From assembly GCA_035301285.1 (NCBI GenBank), contig DATGUN010000016.1, positions 1 through 21,394 of the forward strand: 21,394 nucleotides of DNA, written 5' to 3'. This document shows, in pieces, positions 8,126 through 16,789 of the stretch. The notes beneath the pieces were generated by a model that worked only from the letters and a program-made list of their open reading frames with translations, did no database searches and was not told the origin of the DNA. Source of the DNA: DATGUN01 sp035301285 (GTDB lineage: Bacteria; Bacillota; Bacilli; Bacillales; Amphibacillaceae). How positions within the stretch are numbered: position 1 is the first letter of the stretch; every line of letters starts with the position of its first letter. The position numbers and the translations under genes are program-made.

Positions 8126-10640
8126 GGAAACACGCCTCCAATCGTGAAGCATGTTTCGAATATCCGAAATGTTCCTCGACATACGCAAGTGCTCTGTCCA
8201 CTTGTGCCGCGTAATAGGCATCATCATTCATTAACTGCCGGATGTTGTCTTGGACTTCATCCGGCTCCGCATAGATCGCCGCTTCGTGGAACAGTGTCTC
8301 ATAATTGGGCGGGATAATGACCGGGACACCGACTGCCATCGCTTCAAAGATAACACGTCCGAAGGCTTCAACTAATTCAGGGTGGGTATAATAGATGAAC
8401 ACATCGACATCACGCAAAAAATCACGCGGATGGATCTCACCGAATTGTTGAACATGCCAGTTTTCAGGTAAGGTGCCGAGCAATTTCTCCGGAACGCTCG
8501 CACCACCTAAGACATGAATTTCATAGGCGGGATCATTCGGATATACGCTGAGCAACGCCTCTTTTGACACCGGCCATTTCACATACTGGTCCCGTGAATG
8601 CCGGCCGATTTTAATCACTTGATTTTCCGGTCGGGAAGGACGCCGCCACTCATCAACATCAATAATATTGATCCAGTCGTCAGCATCCAGATGGATTTTC
8701 GTCAATTCATCCGCGTGTTCCTTCAGGAGGATATCTCTGATCAGTGGGCCGATAGGATGCCATACCGGTGTTTTATGGAAATAGGCCTTCACCCGGTCAT
8801 CCACTTCTTCCAGTCCATAAAGCGTTTCGCCTGTCTTGGAGTATTCTTTTTTCGGTGTTTGGTTTGCGATGACACGGATACAACCAGCATCCACATCCGG
8901 AACATATTGCTGCCGATCTTTCAATATAGGTGGATGGCGGATGATCAACACGTCACAGGTAATCTTTTCACCATATACAAGCATTTGCACATGCTCACCG
9001 TCAATCAGCTCCCTGACATGCGGATTCGTTTCACGTTTCGGCTTGATATCATACCGGTTCAATTGAATGAGGCCTGTTTTGAGCCCCATTTTCTTTTGTG
9101 CTTTGATTTCCTCGATGTTGGACATATTCGTGCCGCCCAAAAGGCGAAATTCAGACGCGATTACCACATCAAAATGTTTGCGTGTGTCTTTTGCCTCACG
9201 CTGTGGTAGCATCGGTTCCGGAATCGGGAACGGCCTTTCGGTCATCGGAAACTCATATTTCAACTGTCCAGGATGTGTCGCATGATAGTATTCATGTGCT
9301 TCGGCATACTCTTTACGCACACCAAAGAAGAATCCCGGGAAGCCAAAAGCAGAATCACCTGTCAATGAATCGGCTGATTGGCGCTGAAACGATAAGGGCG
9401 CACCTTTTATCGCTGGGACACTTTTCTCGCCGAAGATGATCTTCACGCGTTTCAAAAATTCGGAATCACCGGCAAACCGGACACTGTCCCAATAGCCGAG
9501 CGCATCCATCACCGGTTTGCGCCTGAACATTAAAGAGGACATATTCGGAAAAATATACTCGCCGGGCTTGCCTCGACGGTAAAACGTCAGATCATTCATG
9601 GCGCGGGCCTGTTGTGAGAAGTTCCCCATCAGCTTCGTATGATTGATGAGGTGCTGTGCCTGTGTCCTGATTTTGTTCGGATGGGACCAATCATCGGCAT
9701 CGTTGATCGTCACAAAATCGCCTGTCGCTATTTTCAGGGCGGTGTTCCGTGCTGTATACGCGCCACTATTCGTCTCTGTCTGGAGAACTTGAATACGGTC
9801 GTCCGTGTCGGCATATTTTTGTGCCATTTCATATGTATTGTCTGTACTGCAATCATCTACAATGAGAATCTCCAAGTTCGTCCATGTTTGGTTCTGGATG
9901 GATGTCAGCGATGTATCAATGACAGACGCAGCATTGTAAACAGGGATGATCACGGTCACTTTTGCATCTTCCGTCGAATCCGTGTCATGAGTTGGTTTCG
10001 GCACGTATAAATGGTCATAGGCATCGGTAGCATCCTCATGCGGCAGCAAAGCCACATGATCCTCATCCGTCATTGAGAATGCCTTATTAATCCATTTCAC
10101 GCGTTTATTCATATCGTCTTGTAAACTTGCCATCGCCAAATAAAGATCGGCATGCTTAATAGAAGCGAGTGCCTCTTGGATGACGCTCTTCGCTTCTTTT
10201 ATCTTTCCTAATATGTGCAGACTCTCCGCTTCCACTATCGCGGCCCGACGTAAAACGGATGTATCACTCACGCCACGGGTCACGTCAGGCAGGTAAGTGA
10301 TACATTGTTCTGCATCCGCTTCGGTGTATTGATTGGCATGCCAAAGTGCAAGTTCCCATGCGGCCAGTCGCTTCAAATGGGGTTGATTGTCACGGTTGTA
10401 GAGCGCTTTTAACTCCTCGAGCCCCCGATCGGTAAACCCGAGATTATAAAGCTTGTATTTCACTTGATCCACATGCCGCATCTGGGCCTGCTTCTTTCCA
10501 GGCTTTATAATACGTTTCATCTTCTCTTTTTGCTTTTTGGACAGAAAGCCTGCTAAAAATTCTTTCTGTTTCGTGCTTAACACCGAGTATAGAAACCAAT
10601 CGATGACACCAACTATACCTTTTTTTATCCGCCGCACCAT
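8118..10640 (-). CDS. Large bifunctional glycosyltransferase (helical repeats + GT2 + GT-B/GT4-like), paralogue of the next gene
   Basis: This 840-residue protein starts at ATG 10640, preceded by the weak site GGTGGTGAG, 46 bases after the ABC ATPase gene. The first 55 residues are basic with a hydrophobic stretch (GVIDWFLYSVL, 11-21), possibly membrane-associating; this replaces the coiled coil of the paralogue. A helical repeat region covers about 58-190. A GT2 domain (about 227-440) has VTVIIPVYNAASVID, IVDDCSTDN at 260-268 and NDADDW at 313-318. A GT-B domain follows from about residue 490, with HFDVVIASEFRLLGGTNMSN near its start and the EX7E pair (Glu758, Glu766) in EAFGRVIFEAMAVGVP. 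Both catalytic sites look intact. Long stretches are almost identical to the next gene, so the pair arose by duplication. The exact sugars are unknown. It acts on the cytoplasmic face. Confidence 0.88.
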   Translation of the reverse strand: MVRRIKKGIVGVIDWFLYSVLSTKQKEFLAGFLSKKQKEKMKRIIKPGKKQAQMRHVDQVKYKLYNLGFTDRGLEELKALYNRDNQPHLKRLAAWELALWHANQYTEADAEQCITYLPDVTRGVSDTSVLRRAAIVEAESLHILGKIKEAKSVIQEALASIKHADLYLAMASLQDDMNKRVKWINKAFSMTDEDHVALLPHEDATDAYDHLYVPKPTHDTDSTEDAKVTVIIPVYNAASVIDTSLTSIQNQTWTNLEILIVDDCSTDNTYEMAQKYADTDDRIQVLQTETNSGAYTARNTALKIATGDFVTINDADDWSHPNKIRTQAQHLINHTKLMGNFSQQARAMNDLTFYRRGKPGEYIFPNMSSLMFRRKPVMDALGYWDSVRFAGDSEFLKRVKIIFGEKSVPAIKGAPLSFQRQSADSLTGDSAFGFPGFFFGVRKEYAEAHEYYHATHPGQLKYEFPMTERPFPIPEPMLPQREAKDTRKHFDVVIASEFRLLGGTNMSNIEEIKAQKKMGLKTGLIQLNRYDIKPKRETNPHVRELIDGEHVQMLVYGEKITCDVLIIRHPPILKDRQQYVPDVDAGCIRVIANQTPKKEYSKTGETLYGLEEVDDRVKAYFHKTPVWHPIGPLIRDILLKEHADELTKIHLDADDWINIIDVDEWRRPSRPENQVIKIGRHSRDQYVKWPVSKEALLSVYPNDPAYEIHVLGGASVPEKLLGTLPENWHVQQFGEIHPRDFLRDVDVFIYYTHPELVEAFGRVIFEAMAVGVPVIIPPNYETLFHEAAIYAEPDEVQDNIRQLMNDDAYYAAQVDRALAYVEEHFGYSKHASRLEACFHG

Positions 10641-10686
10641 CTCACCACCATGCCTGTTGAAGTTCCAAAATCAAATGGTCTTAGAT

Positions 10687-12228
10687 TTATTTCACGATTT
10701 TTTTCTTTTTATCTTTAATATCTTCACGATAAGCCGCTACCGCTTCTTCAGGCGTACCATCAAATTGGATTTGCCCCCGTTTCATCCAAATGGCTCGTGT
10801 ACACATCTGTTCAATGAACGTCATGCTGTGTGAAACGATGATGACTGCTTTTGCCTGCTCCATCATGTCCTGGATACGTTCACTTGCCTTTTGCCTGAAT
10901 GCCATATCCCCTGTGGATAATGCTTCATCAATGATGAATATATCCGGTTGCAATGTCGCGGCGATACTGAATCCAAGTCTCGAACGCATCCCACTGGAAT
11001 ATTCCTTGACCGGGCGTTTGATCGCTTTACCCAGTTCCGAAAATTCAACAATCGTATCATATTTTTCTTCAATGCGTCTCTTCGGGATGCCCAACAGCAT
11101 GCCATTCAGGTAAATGTTATCTTCACCGGTCAGCTGAATGCTGAAACCTGCGCCGTAACTCAGGAGTGCCGTTGTTTCGCCTCCGAGATACATGCTGCCT
11201 TCGTCCGGACTCAGAATGTTCGTCAACACTTTACAGAGCGTACTTTTCCCTGCCCCGTTATGACCGATGATGCCAACAACTTCTCCTTCTTTGATTTCAA
11301 AGCTGACATTTTTAAGCGCCCAGAAAGGTTTCCTGTTCAAATCGAATGAAATCCCTACATTATCAGCTTTGACAATCGGCTTATCTGTTATGGTCGTCTC
11401 TGTTTTTTCCAACTGTAGGTTCTTTTTCTTTCTCGGTGTTTTCGGTGGGACGGTGTCCTTGTACTTTTTAATGATTTCTTTCGGTTCACCACTATCACGC
11501 ACGACACCACCATCCAGCCAAAGCAGACGGTCACAGTTCTTCTTGGCGTACTTCAGGCTGTGCGTGACGATGATCACCATTTTTGCTTTTGCGACAAGTT
11601 CTTTCATTTTTTGGGCGGCTTTTTTACTGAATGCCGCATCACCTGTATTCAATGCCTCATCCAAAATGAGTATTTCCGGTTCAAGGTACGCCGCGACACT
11701 GAAGCCAAGTCGGGATTTCATACCGCTGGAATAGTATTTCATCGGCTGATCGATAAATTCACCGAGTTCGGAAAACGTATGGATGTCATGGATGTAATGG
11801 TCGATTTTATGGCGTCCGATACCAAGCATCATCCCGTTCAAATAGACGTTATCACGACCGGTCAATTCTGGGTTGAAGCCCATTCCGAATGAATACAGGG
11901 CTGACACTTTCCCATCGACAAAGATGTCGCCTTTATCGGGTTGGAGAATACCTGATATGATTTTACAGAGCGTTGTTTTCCCGGCACCATTCGAACCGAT
12001 GATCCCTAGGATTTCCCCTTTATAGCCGGTGAAGTTAATATCTGTCAACGGCCAGATTTTCTTTGAAGCCTCGGGATTGCGCCCTTCCTTCAGATAACTG
12101 AACAGAAGGGACTTAACGTCATCTTTCTTCTGGTCGGGATAAAAGGAAACACCGATATTGTTCGCCTGAATGACGACTTCTCTATGATCATTATTGACTT
12201 GTTCTGTCTTTTTGTCAGAAACCAACAT
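10687..12228 (-). CDS. Polysaccharide ABC exporter ATPase with two fused nucleotide-binding domains (Wzt/TagH-like)
   Basis: This 513-residue protein starts at ATG 12228, with AAGAGG upstream and 14 bases after the permease gene. It contains two complete ABC ATPase domains. The first has Walker A GIIGSNGAGKTT (75-86), signature YSSGM (166-170), Walker B ILILDEA (186-192) and switch His223. The second has Walker A GIIGHNGAGKST (319-330), signature YSSGM (410-414), Walker B IFIIDE (430-435) and His467. They are joined by a lysine- and proline-rich linker (about 258-283). The YSSGM signature and the FWALKNVSFE segment are typical of teichoic-acid and O-antigen exporters (TagH/Wzt). Those normally have one such domain per chain and work as homodimers; here both halves are in one polypeptide. 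No separate C-terminal carbohydrate-binding domain is present. It would energise the adjacent permease. Confidence 0.92.
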   Translation of the reverse strand: MLVSDKKTEQVNNDHREVVIQANNIGVSFYPDQKKDDVKSLLFSYLKEGRNPEASKKIWPLTDINFTGYKGEILGIIGSNGAGKTTLCKIISGILQPDKGDIFVDGKVSALYSFGMGFNPELTGRDNVYLNGMMLGIGRHKIDHYIHDIHTFSELGEFIDQPMKYYSSGMKSRLGFSVAAYLEPEILILDEALNTGDAAFSKKAAQKMKELVAKAKMVIIVTHSLKYAKKNCDRLLWLDGGVVRDSGEPKEIIKKYKDTVPPKTPRKKKNLQLEKTETTITDKPIVKADNVGISFDLNRKPFWALKNVSFEIKEGEVVGIIGHNGAGKSTLCKVLTNILSPDEGSMYLGGETTALLSYGAGFSIQLTGEDNIYLNGMLLGIPKRRIEEKYDTIVEFSELGKAIKRPVKEYSSGMRSRLGFSIAATLQPDIFIIDEALSTGDMAFRQKASERIQDMMEQAKAVIIVSHSMTFIEQMCTRAIWMKRGQIQFDGTPEEAVAAYREDIKDKKKKIVK

Positions 12229-12242
12229 ATATAAAACCTCTT

Positions 12243-13076
12243 TTATAATGCCTTGATAATTTTATGTTCGTTACGATGATAATGACGAAGCATAATGATA
12301 ATGAATGCAATTGATAATACCGCAATGATAAACAGCCCAAGGAACTGTGGATTTTGATGATCCATAAGGATATCCCTATAGGATGTGATGATAATCGCTA
12401 CGGGATTGGAGAAAATCAAAAAATTAAGGCCTTCGGGGATTTTTCCGAGCAGCCGGCCACCTTCCCAAATAATCGGTGATGCATAGAAGAACAAACGCAT
12501 AATGTGACTGAGTATATTATCAATATCTCGCACAAACACCGTGATATAGGCTATGAATAAACTAAACCCTGTCAGGAACAATAATTGCACCAGGATGATC
12601 AAAGGCAGATAGACAACTTGCCATCCAGGGACGGTTCCACTGAACGCCAAAAATATCGCGATTACGATCAGGCCGAATAAATAGTTCACCAGCTGTGTCA
12701 ATGTAAAGGACAGCGGGAAGATCGACTTCGGCAAATTCACTTGATTGATGATCGATCGATACTTGGTGATTGATTTGGCCGAGGTTGTAATGGTCGTATT
12801 CATCCAACGCCATGCAACGAGACCGATGACAAGAAAGACGCCAAAGTTCTCTCCACCCCGTCCTAGTATGATTCCAACGAGGAAATAATAAACAAGTACG
12901 TTAAGGAGCGGATCCAATAACCACCAGAAATAACCTAGATAACTATTTCTATTTTCTGCTTTCAATCCTGATTTCACCAGATAAAACAATAAATCTCGAC
13001 GTTTCATTATTTCTTTAAGATAATTTTTCATGATTGCTTTCGACACCGCCTCATTCATTCTAACCAAAGTTGTCAC
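12243..13076 (-). CDS. ABC-2 type polysaccharide export permease (Wzm/TagG-like)
   Basis: The protein is up to 277 residues from a GTG at 13076. ATG codons at 13058 and 13031 are alternatives; the last gives MKNYLKEIMKRRD, which resembles usual TagG starts, but no site has a convincing ribosome binding sequence. The N-terminal cytoplasmic segment contains LKAENRNSYLGYFWWLLDPLL, the conserved entry to the first membrane helix in this family. About six hydrophobic segments follow, with the cytoplasmic-loop region around VRDIDNILSHIMRLFFYASPI and a conserved Pro-rich stretch before the last helices. It should form, as a dimer, the channel that moves lipid-linked polymer across the membrane, driven by the ATPase encoded next. 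The 157-base gap to the preceding gene is the largest in the operon. Confidence 0.9.
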   Translation of the reverse strand: MTTLVRMNEAVSKAIMKNYLKEIMKRRDLLFYLVKSGLKAENRNSYLGYFWWLLDPLLNVLVYYFLVGIILGRGGENFGVFLVIGLVAWRWMNTTITTSAKSITKYRSIINQVNLPKSIFPLSFTLTQLVNYLFGLIVIAIFLAFSGTVPGWQVVYLPLIILVQLLFLTGFSLFIAYITVFVRDIDNILSHIMRLFFYASPIIWEGGRLLGKIPEGLNFLIFSNPVAIIITSYRDILMDHQNPQFLGLFIIAVLSIAFIIIMLRHYHRNEHKIIKAL

Positions 13077-13202
13077 TCACATCATTCGGTGTTTTCAACA
13101 ATTTGATGACAGATCACTGCTGAAAAGGGCATAGAATGATGCATTACTTTCCCTGAGCCTATTTCATGATTCAATATTGCATTAAAAAATAAGCTCGATA
13201 AC

Positions 13203-13231
13203 CGTATATAAAATGGTTTCATCTATATCAA
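13203..13231 (-). promoter_or_regulatory. Weak candidate for an internal promoter ahead of the ABC exporter genes
   Basis: The 157-base gap before the permease gene is the longest within the operon. On the minus strand it contains TTGATA (13231-13226) and, after 17 bases, TATACG (13208-13203); TATATA at spacing 15 is the other reading. An internal promoter would allow separate expression of the exporter and downstream ligases. No terminator hairpin is seen in the gap. Confidence 0.25.
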
Positions 13232-13233
13232 TA

Positions 13234-14034
13234 TTACATTGTCATATTGTTTTTATTGTTACGGGACCTCGGAAACAATCGTCCCGTGTAATGGCAGGCA
13301 TAGTGGATCAAATACCATATACTTTTAAAAAAGCCTTGTCCCTCTATATGCCGATATACTTTCCAATTTCGTTTCGCCATCTTGAATTTATTGCTGGAAA
13401 TGGAATTTCTCACAATCCGATATATCGCCAGCTCCTTAGGGATGCCATAAGCAAGATACCCTTTCTTTGTCAACGTCAACCATAACACATAATCTTGCCT
13501 TGCCCTCAGATCGACCATTTGGATATGTCCGGTTTTGTCCATGTCGATCATTACGGTCAGACACCCGATGACACAGTGCTTCAGGAGCCCGTGATAATTG
13601 ATGGTCTCAGGTGCTCTGATGTTGGATTTCAACAGACTTCCATCTTCTTTCATGCGCGCATACTCGGTAAATGAAAAAGCGACCTTATGCTGCATCATGA
13701 AAGAAAGCTGGTTTTCCAATTTTTCCGGGAGCCATAAATCATCACTATCCAGAAAAGCAATAAATCGTCCATTCGCAGCATCAATCCCACGATTACGAGC
13801 GATTCCCGATCCGGAATTCTTCTTTAGCTCAATAAGCGTGATACGATCATCTGTATATGTATTGATTTTCTCCACGGTTCCATCTGTCGAACAATCATCG
13901 ATGATAATCATTTCCCAATGTTCATACGTTTGATTGAGTACGGAATCGATCGTCTCCGCAATAAAATCTTCGGCATTGTACGCAGGGGTAATCACTGAAA
14001 TTAATGGAGTTTGCTTTTCAGATGTTTTTTTCAT
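13234..14034 (-). CDS. GT2 family glycosyltransferase
   Basis: This 266-residue enzyme starts at ATG 14034, preceded by GGTGG at good spacing; an in-frame ATG at 14052 has its purine-rich site too close. The fold is GT-A: PLISVITPAYNAEDFIAET at the N-terminus, IIIDDCSTDGT around residues 43-53, NSGSGIARNRGIDAANGRF, and the metal-binding FLDSDDLWLP. The C-terminal part contains the RARQDYVLWLTL acceptor-side segment common in small capsular GT2 enzymes of about 250-280 residues. No membrane helix is seen, so it is probably a cytoplasmic, peripherally bound transferase that adds one sugar to the growing lipid-linked glycan. Donor and acceptor cannot be predicted. The start lies 20 bases after the preceding GT4 gene. 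Confidence 0.88.
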   Translation of the reverse strand: MKKTSEKQTPLISVITPAYNAEDFIAETIDSVLNQTYEHWEMIIIDDCSTDGTVEKINTYTDDRITLIELKKNSGSGIARNRGIDAANGRFIAFLDSDDLWLPEKLENQLSFMMQHKVAFSFTEYARMKEDGSLLKSNIRAPETINYHGLLKHCVIGCLTVMIDMDKTGHIQMVDLRARQDYVLWLTLTKKGYLAYGIPKELAIYRIVRNSISSNKFKMAKRNWKVYRHIEGQGFFKSIWYLIHYACHYTGRLFPRSRNNKNNMTM

Positions 14035-14054
14035 CAATTTACCACCATTCACCT

Positions 14055-15215
14055 TTAATCCATTTGCTCACTGACCAAGATCTCGGTTTCTCTTCCTAAT
14101 AGGTCATTATACCAATGGATCAGCTTTTTCTCCTCGTGATGCCAATTCAATTTCTCGATGACCGCTTTTTTACCATTAGCGCCCATTCGGATCGCTTCAT
14201 CCGGATTCATCTGCAGATAATGGATGGCATTCGCTATTTCTGTCGGTTTATCCGGATCAACAGCAATGCCACACTCATAATGTGCCATGAAATCTTTCCA
14301 TAACGGGAAATCGGAACAGATGATTGGAAGACCGGCTGACATATACTCGAAGAACTTCGTCAATTCCTTCTTCATATAATGATCTGTCGGCGGAAATAAT
14401 GCCAGTCCGGCCAGCCATCTCTTTTCAACATATTTAGCATCGATATCCTCTCTTTCGATAAACGTATCGACACCTTCGATATGAAGTCGATCCGCTTCAT
14501 TCCCGGCAACGGTACACATGGCATTTGCCAAATCACCCGGACACTTGCCGACAAAATGAACGGAAACAGATGCATTCAGCTTCGGAATCTGAGCATGGAT
14601 GAACGCGCCTCTATCCGTCGATACATTCCCAGTATACAACAGTTCATCTTCAGACGGGAGATGTTCAACTCGATGCGCTATCAATTTTTCATTGATCAAC
14701 GGGTAATTCAAAATGCATTTCCCGTCAGGATACTTCTCTTGGTAATACTTTTCCGCCAGACAAAGTTCCATCTTTTTCGAGAAAAAACGTTCCACTATGC
14801 TATAAAATCCCGCCACCAATTTCCGGATGGGCTTTGCGATATATTCTTTTTGTGTAATGGATGTTATATAATCCTCATGCACATCATAAATGACGGTATT
14901 GTGTCTGGATTTCAACAACCACCCGACAGGCAGTAGCTCCGGATCATGGATGTGATAACAATCTGCATTCAGCTTTTTCGCTTTTCGGTACGCTTCCCAT
15001 GTCGATAATATCATGCGACGGATACGCCCACCCCTTTTACGGAGAGGAATGATCGTCACGGGTGTTTCATCCGGAATGGCTGTCTCGTCGATGGTCGTCA
15101 TGAGACTGACATCAAAACCCGCCTGTGCCAACGATAGACATTCTTTATGGTAGATACGTGTATCGAAAGGATGGTGTACCGTCGTCATGTGAACAATTTT
15201 TTTTCTTTTATCCAT
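14055..15215 (-). CDS. GT4-like glycosyltransferase
   Basis: This 386-residue protein starts at ATG 15215, which lies 11 bases after AGGAGG; a GTG at 15227 overlaps that site and is rejected. The N-terminal Rossmann half shows KKIVHMTTVHHPFDTRIYHK and HIHDPELLPVG, typical of GT-B enzymes of exopolysaccharide clusters. The C-terminal half has the donor-binding KKELTKFFEYMSAGLPIICSD. The first glutamate spacing of the classical EX7E motif is not kept, as in relatives where the segment reads KLFEYMAAGLPV. It is probably a retaining transferase acting on the cytoplasmic side. It lies 42 bases after the first GT4 gene and just before the GT2 gene. Sugar specificity is unknown. Confidence 0.87.
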   Translation of the reverse strand: MDKRKKIVHMTTVHHPFDTRIYHKECLSLAQAGFDVSLMTTIDETAIPDETPVTIIPLRKRGGRIRRMILSTWEAYRKAKKLNADCYHIHDPELLPVGWLLKSRHNTVIYDVHEDYITSITQKEYIAKPIRKLVAGFYSIVERFFSKKMELCLAEKYYQEKYPDGKCILNYPLINEKLIAHRVEHLPSEDELLYTGNVSTDRGAFIHAQIPKLNASVSVHFVGKCPGDLANAMCTVAGNEADRLHIEGVDTFIEREDIDAKYVEKRWLAGLALFPPTDHYMKKELTKFFEYMSAGLPIICSDFPLWKDFMAHYECGIAVDPDKPTEIANAIHYLQMNPDEAIRMGANGKKAVIEKLNWHHEEKKLIHWYNDLLGRETEILVSEQMD

Positions 15216-15256
15216 CGATGGGTACACCTCCTGTATGTTCTGATCGGCAAGGGTAG

Positions 15257-16381
15257 TCAGCCTTTATCCGCCAATGTATCCAAAAACGTTTGTTCATACT
15301 CTTTGACAATCCGTTGCGCATTAAAAAAATCAGCTCTTTCATAGCCCGCTTGAATCACTTGCTGTCTTTTATCTTCCCCATAGGAAAGAACTTCCAGCAT
15401 GTTTTCTGCAATATTCTCGGCATCGCCAACCGTACACAATTTGCCGTATTGACCGTTATCGAGCACTTCCCGCGGACCAGATTTGCAGTCCGTCGAGACG
15501 ACCGGGACACCTGTCGCAAGAGCTTCTGCAACGACATGGCTGAACCCCTCGTGAATGGATGTCAACACGAATAGATCGGCTTGTTTCATATAAATGTAGG
15601 GGTTGTTTTGGAAACCCAGAAAGAAAACATGGTCTTCTATCTGTAGCTGTGCCGCATATTGCATCAGTTCTTCCTGTAGCGGCCCTTCCCCTAAAATAAG
15701 CAATTTGCTGGGCACTTGCCTCCGTATGTCGGCAAATGCTTTTAAAAGTGTACGGTGATCCTTTTGCTGAACAAGTCTGCCAGCCGTAATGATCACTTTC
15801 TCATCGTCTGTAAATAAATGGTGATGTTCGCGTTCAATTATACCTTCATTCGTCTGCTTTTGTATATGGTCAATATCTACTGGATTATAGATCACTTTAA
15901 TATCTTCCGGTTTGACATGGTATCGTTTGATGAGATTTTCCTTGACACCTTCAGATAAGGAAACGACTTGGCTCGCTTTTTTATATACCAGGCCGAAAAC
16001 CGATAACTTCAAATCTTTTCCGAAGGTCCCGCCCAGGTTGTCAGCTTCACGTACCACATTTTTAGCACGTGTGAAAGAAAACATATTACCTAGAATGGCA
16101 ACCGTATTATAGACGGGGATTGTACTGAAGACAATATCCGCTTTGACTTGGCGGATCACTTTCCCCAGAGGAAAGATCGCTTGACGCAGTCTCTTTTTAT
16201 TCAACTTGATGAAAATCACATCTGGATCAACATTCATTTCGTAGTCACTATTGAAGTCCAACGTCACCAAAACCGGTGTGAACCTGTCCCGATCGATATT
16301 GTTGATAATATTCAACAGTGTTCTGGCTGCTCCACCTGCACCCATTTTATAAATGAAAAAAAGGACAGTTTTCTTTTCCAC
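15257..16381 (-). CDS. GT4 family glycosyltransferase, first gene of the operon
   Basis: This 374-residue protein starts at a GTG at 16381 with GGAAGG about 9 bases upstream. GT-B architecture: the N-terminal half begins TVLFFIYKMGAGGAARTLLN, a common start for GT4 enzymes (glycine-rich acceptor loop); the C-terminal half has IITAGRLVQQKDHRTLLKAF, LILGEGPLQEEL, HVFFLGFQNNPY and the EX7E motif in EGFSHVVAEALATGVPVVS. All expected catalytic features are intact. It is similar to transferases that add N-acetylhexosamine or hexose to undecaprenyl-linked glycans. As the first gene behind the operon promoter it may act early in assembly, but gene order does not prove this. No priming phosphoglycosyltransferase is visible, so priming is presumably done by an enzyme encoded elsewhere. 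Confidence 0.9.
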   Translation of the reverse strand: MEKKTVLFFIYKMGAGGAARTLLNIINNIDRDRFTPVLVTLDFNSDYEMNVDPDVIFIKLNKKRLRQAIFPLGKVIRQVKADIVFSTIPVYNTVAILGNMFSFTRAKNVVREADNLGGTFGKDLKLSVFGLVYKKASQVVSLSEGVKENLIKRYHVKPEDIKVIYNPVDIDHIQKQTNEGIIEREHHHLFTDDEKVIITAGRLVQQKDHRTLLKAFADIRRQVPSKLLILGEGPLQEELMQYAAQLQIEDHVFFLGFQNNPYIYMKQADLFVLTSIHEGFSHVVAEALATGVPVVSTDCKSGPREVLDNGQYGKLCTVGDAENIAENMLEVLSYGEDKRQQVIQAGYERADFFNAQRIVKEYEQTFLDTLADKG

Positions 16382-16443
16382 TCTATCCAGCCTTCCATAT
16401 TACAGTCTAATATATTACATCATAACTCAAACTTTCAATATAG

Positions 16444-16473
16444 AATTATACCACAGAGGTGTCCAGATTTGAA
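16444..16473 (-). promoter_or_regulatory. Probable sigma-A promoter of the polysaccharide operon
   Basis: On the minus strand TTCAAA (16473-16468) is followed after exactly 17 bases by a perfect TATAAT (16450-16445). This would give a leader of about 55 bases before the GTG at 16381. The -35 box matches consensus at 4 of 6 positions. No operator-like palindrome overlaps it. Confidence 0.55.
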
Positions 16474-16479
16474 CTACAC

Positions 16480-16680
16480 ATACATGGCGGAAGATGTGAG
16501 TGGGTATTTCAGCGGACACAAGACGGGTGCGAAGGATGTGGGAGACGCACGTGCGGGAATGAAGAAGAGTGCCGATGAGGCGTTTCAACGGACACAAAGC
16601 AGATAAAGAGAATGTAGCGGGCACCCGGAATGAAGGAATGAATGCGGGGCCCCGGGGATGTCCACTTGTTTGATAGAAAC
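16480..16680. other. Purine- and G-rich non-coding stretch in the divergent intergenic region
   Basis: The 408 bases between the operon start and the dehydrogenase start (16382-16789) hold two promoters and this G-rich segment. It contains GCGGGGCCCCGGGG around 16645-16660, the direct repeat CGGACACAA, and GATGTG repeated 42 bases apart (16493 and 16535). A 40-codon plus-strand frame from 16484 has no ribosome binding site and is not called as a gene. The composition differs from flanking coding DNA and resembles the G-rich stretches after 18104 and near 20850. Its role is unknown. Confidence 0.35.
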
Positions 16681-16685
16681 GCATC

Positions 16686-16715
16686 TTGACACATGAACAT
16701 TTTTTCACGGTTAAT
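16686..16715 (+). promoter_or_regulatory. Possible promoter of the UDP-HexNAc dehydrogenase gene
   Basis: A perfect TTGACA (16686-16691) is followed after 18 bases by GTTAAT (16710-16715), which matches the -10 consensus at 4 of 6 positions. The leader to the ATG at 16790 would be about 68 bases. A TATATA near 16745 is an alternative -10 box but lacks a good partner. Confidence 0.4.
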
Positions 16716-16789
16716 GAATCATCATAAACGGCGATGTTTCACTGTATATATAGAATGACATGTTAATGGCTGAAAAAGGATGTGGACAT

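Noticed and set aside
8598..9209. Plus-strand open frame of 203 codons
   Set aside because: It lies wholly antisense to the GT-B domain of the 840-residue transferase, whose motifs are intact; it is a shadow frame.
16484..16606. Possible 40-codon plus-strand gene in the divergent intergenic region
   Set aside because: No ribosome binding site precedes it, its peptide resembles nothing I recognise, and the frame is open further upstream into antisense of the glycosyltransferase gene.
16640..16665. GGGGCCCC-type palindrome as a terminator or operator
   Set aside because: There is no following T-run on either strand, and it does not overlap either promoter candidate, so no function can be supported.
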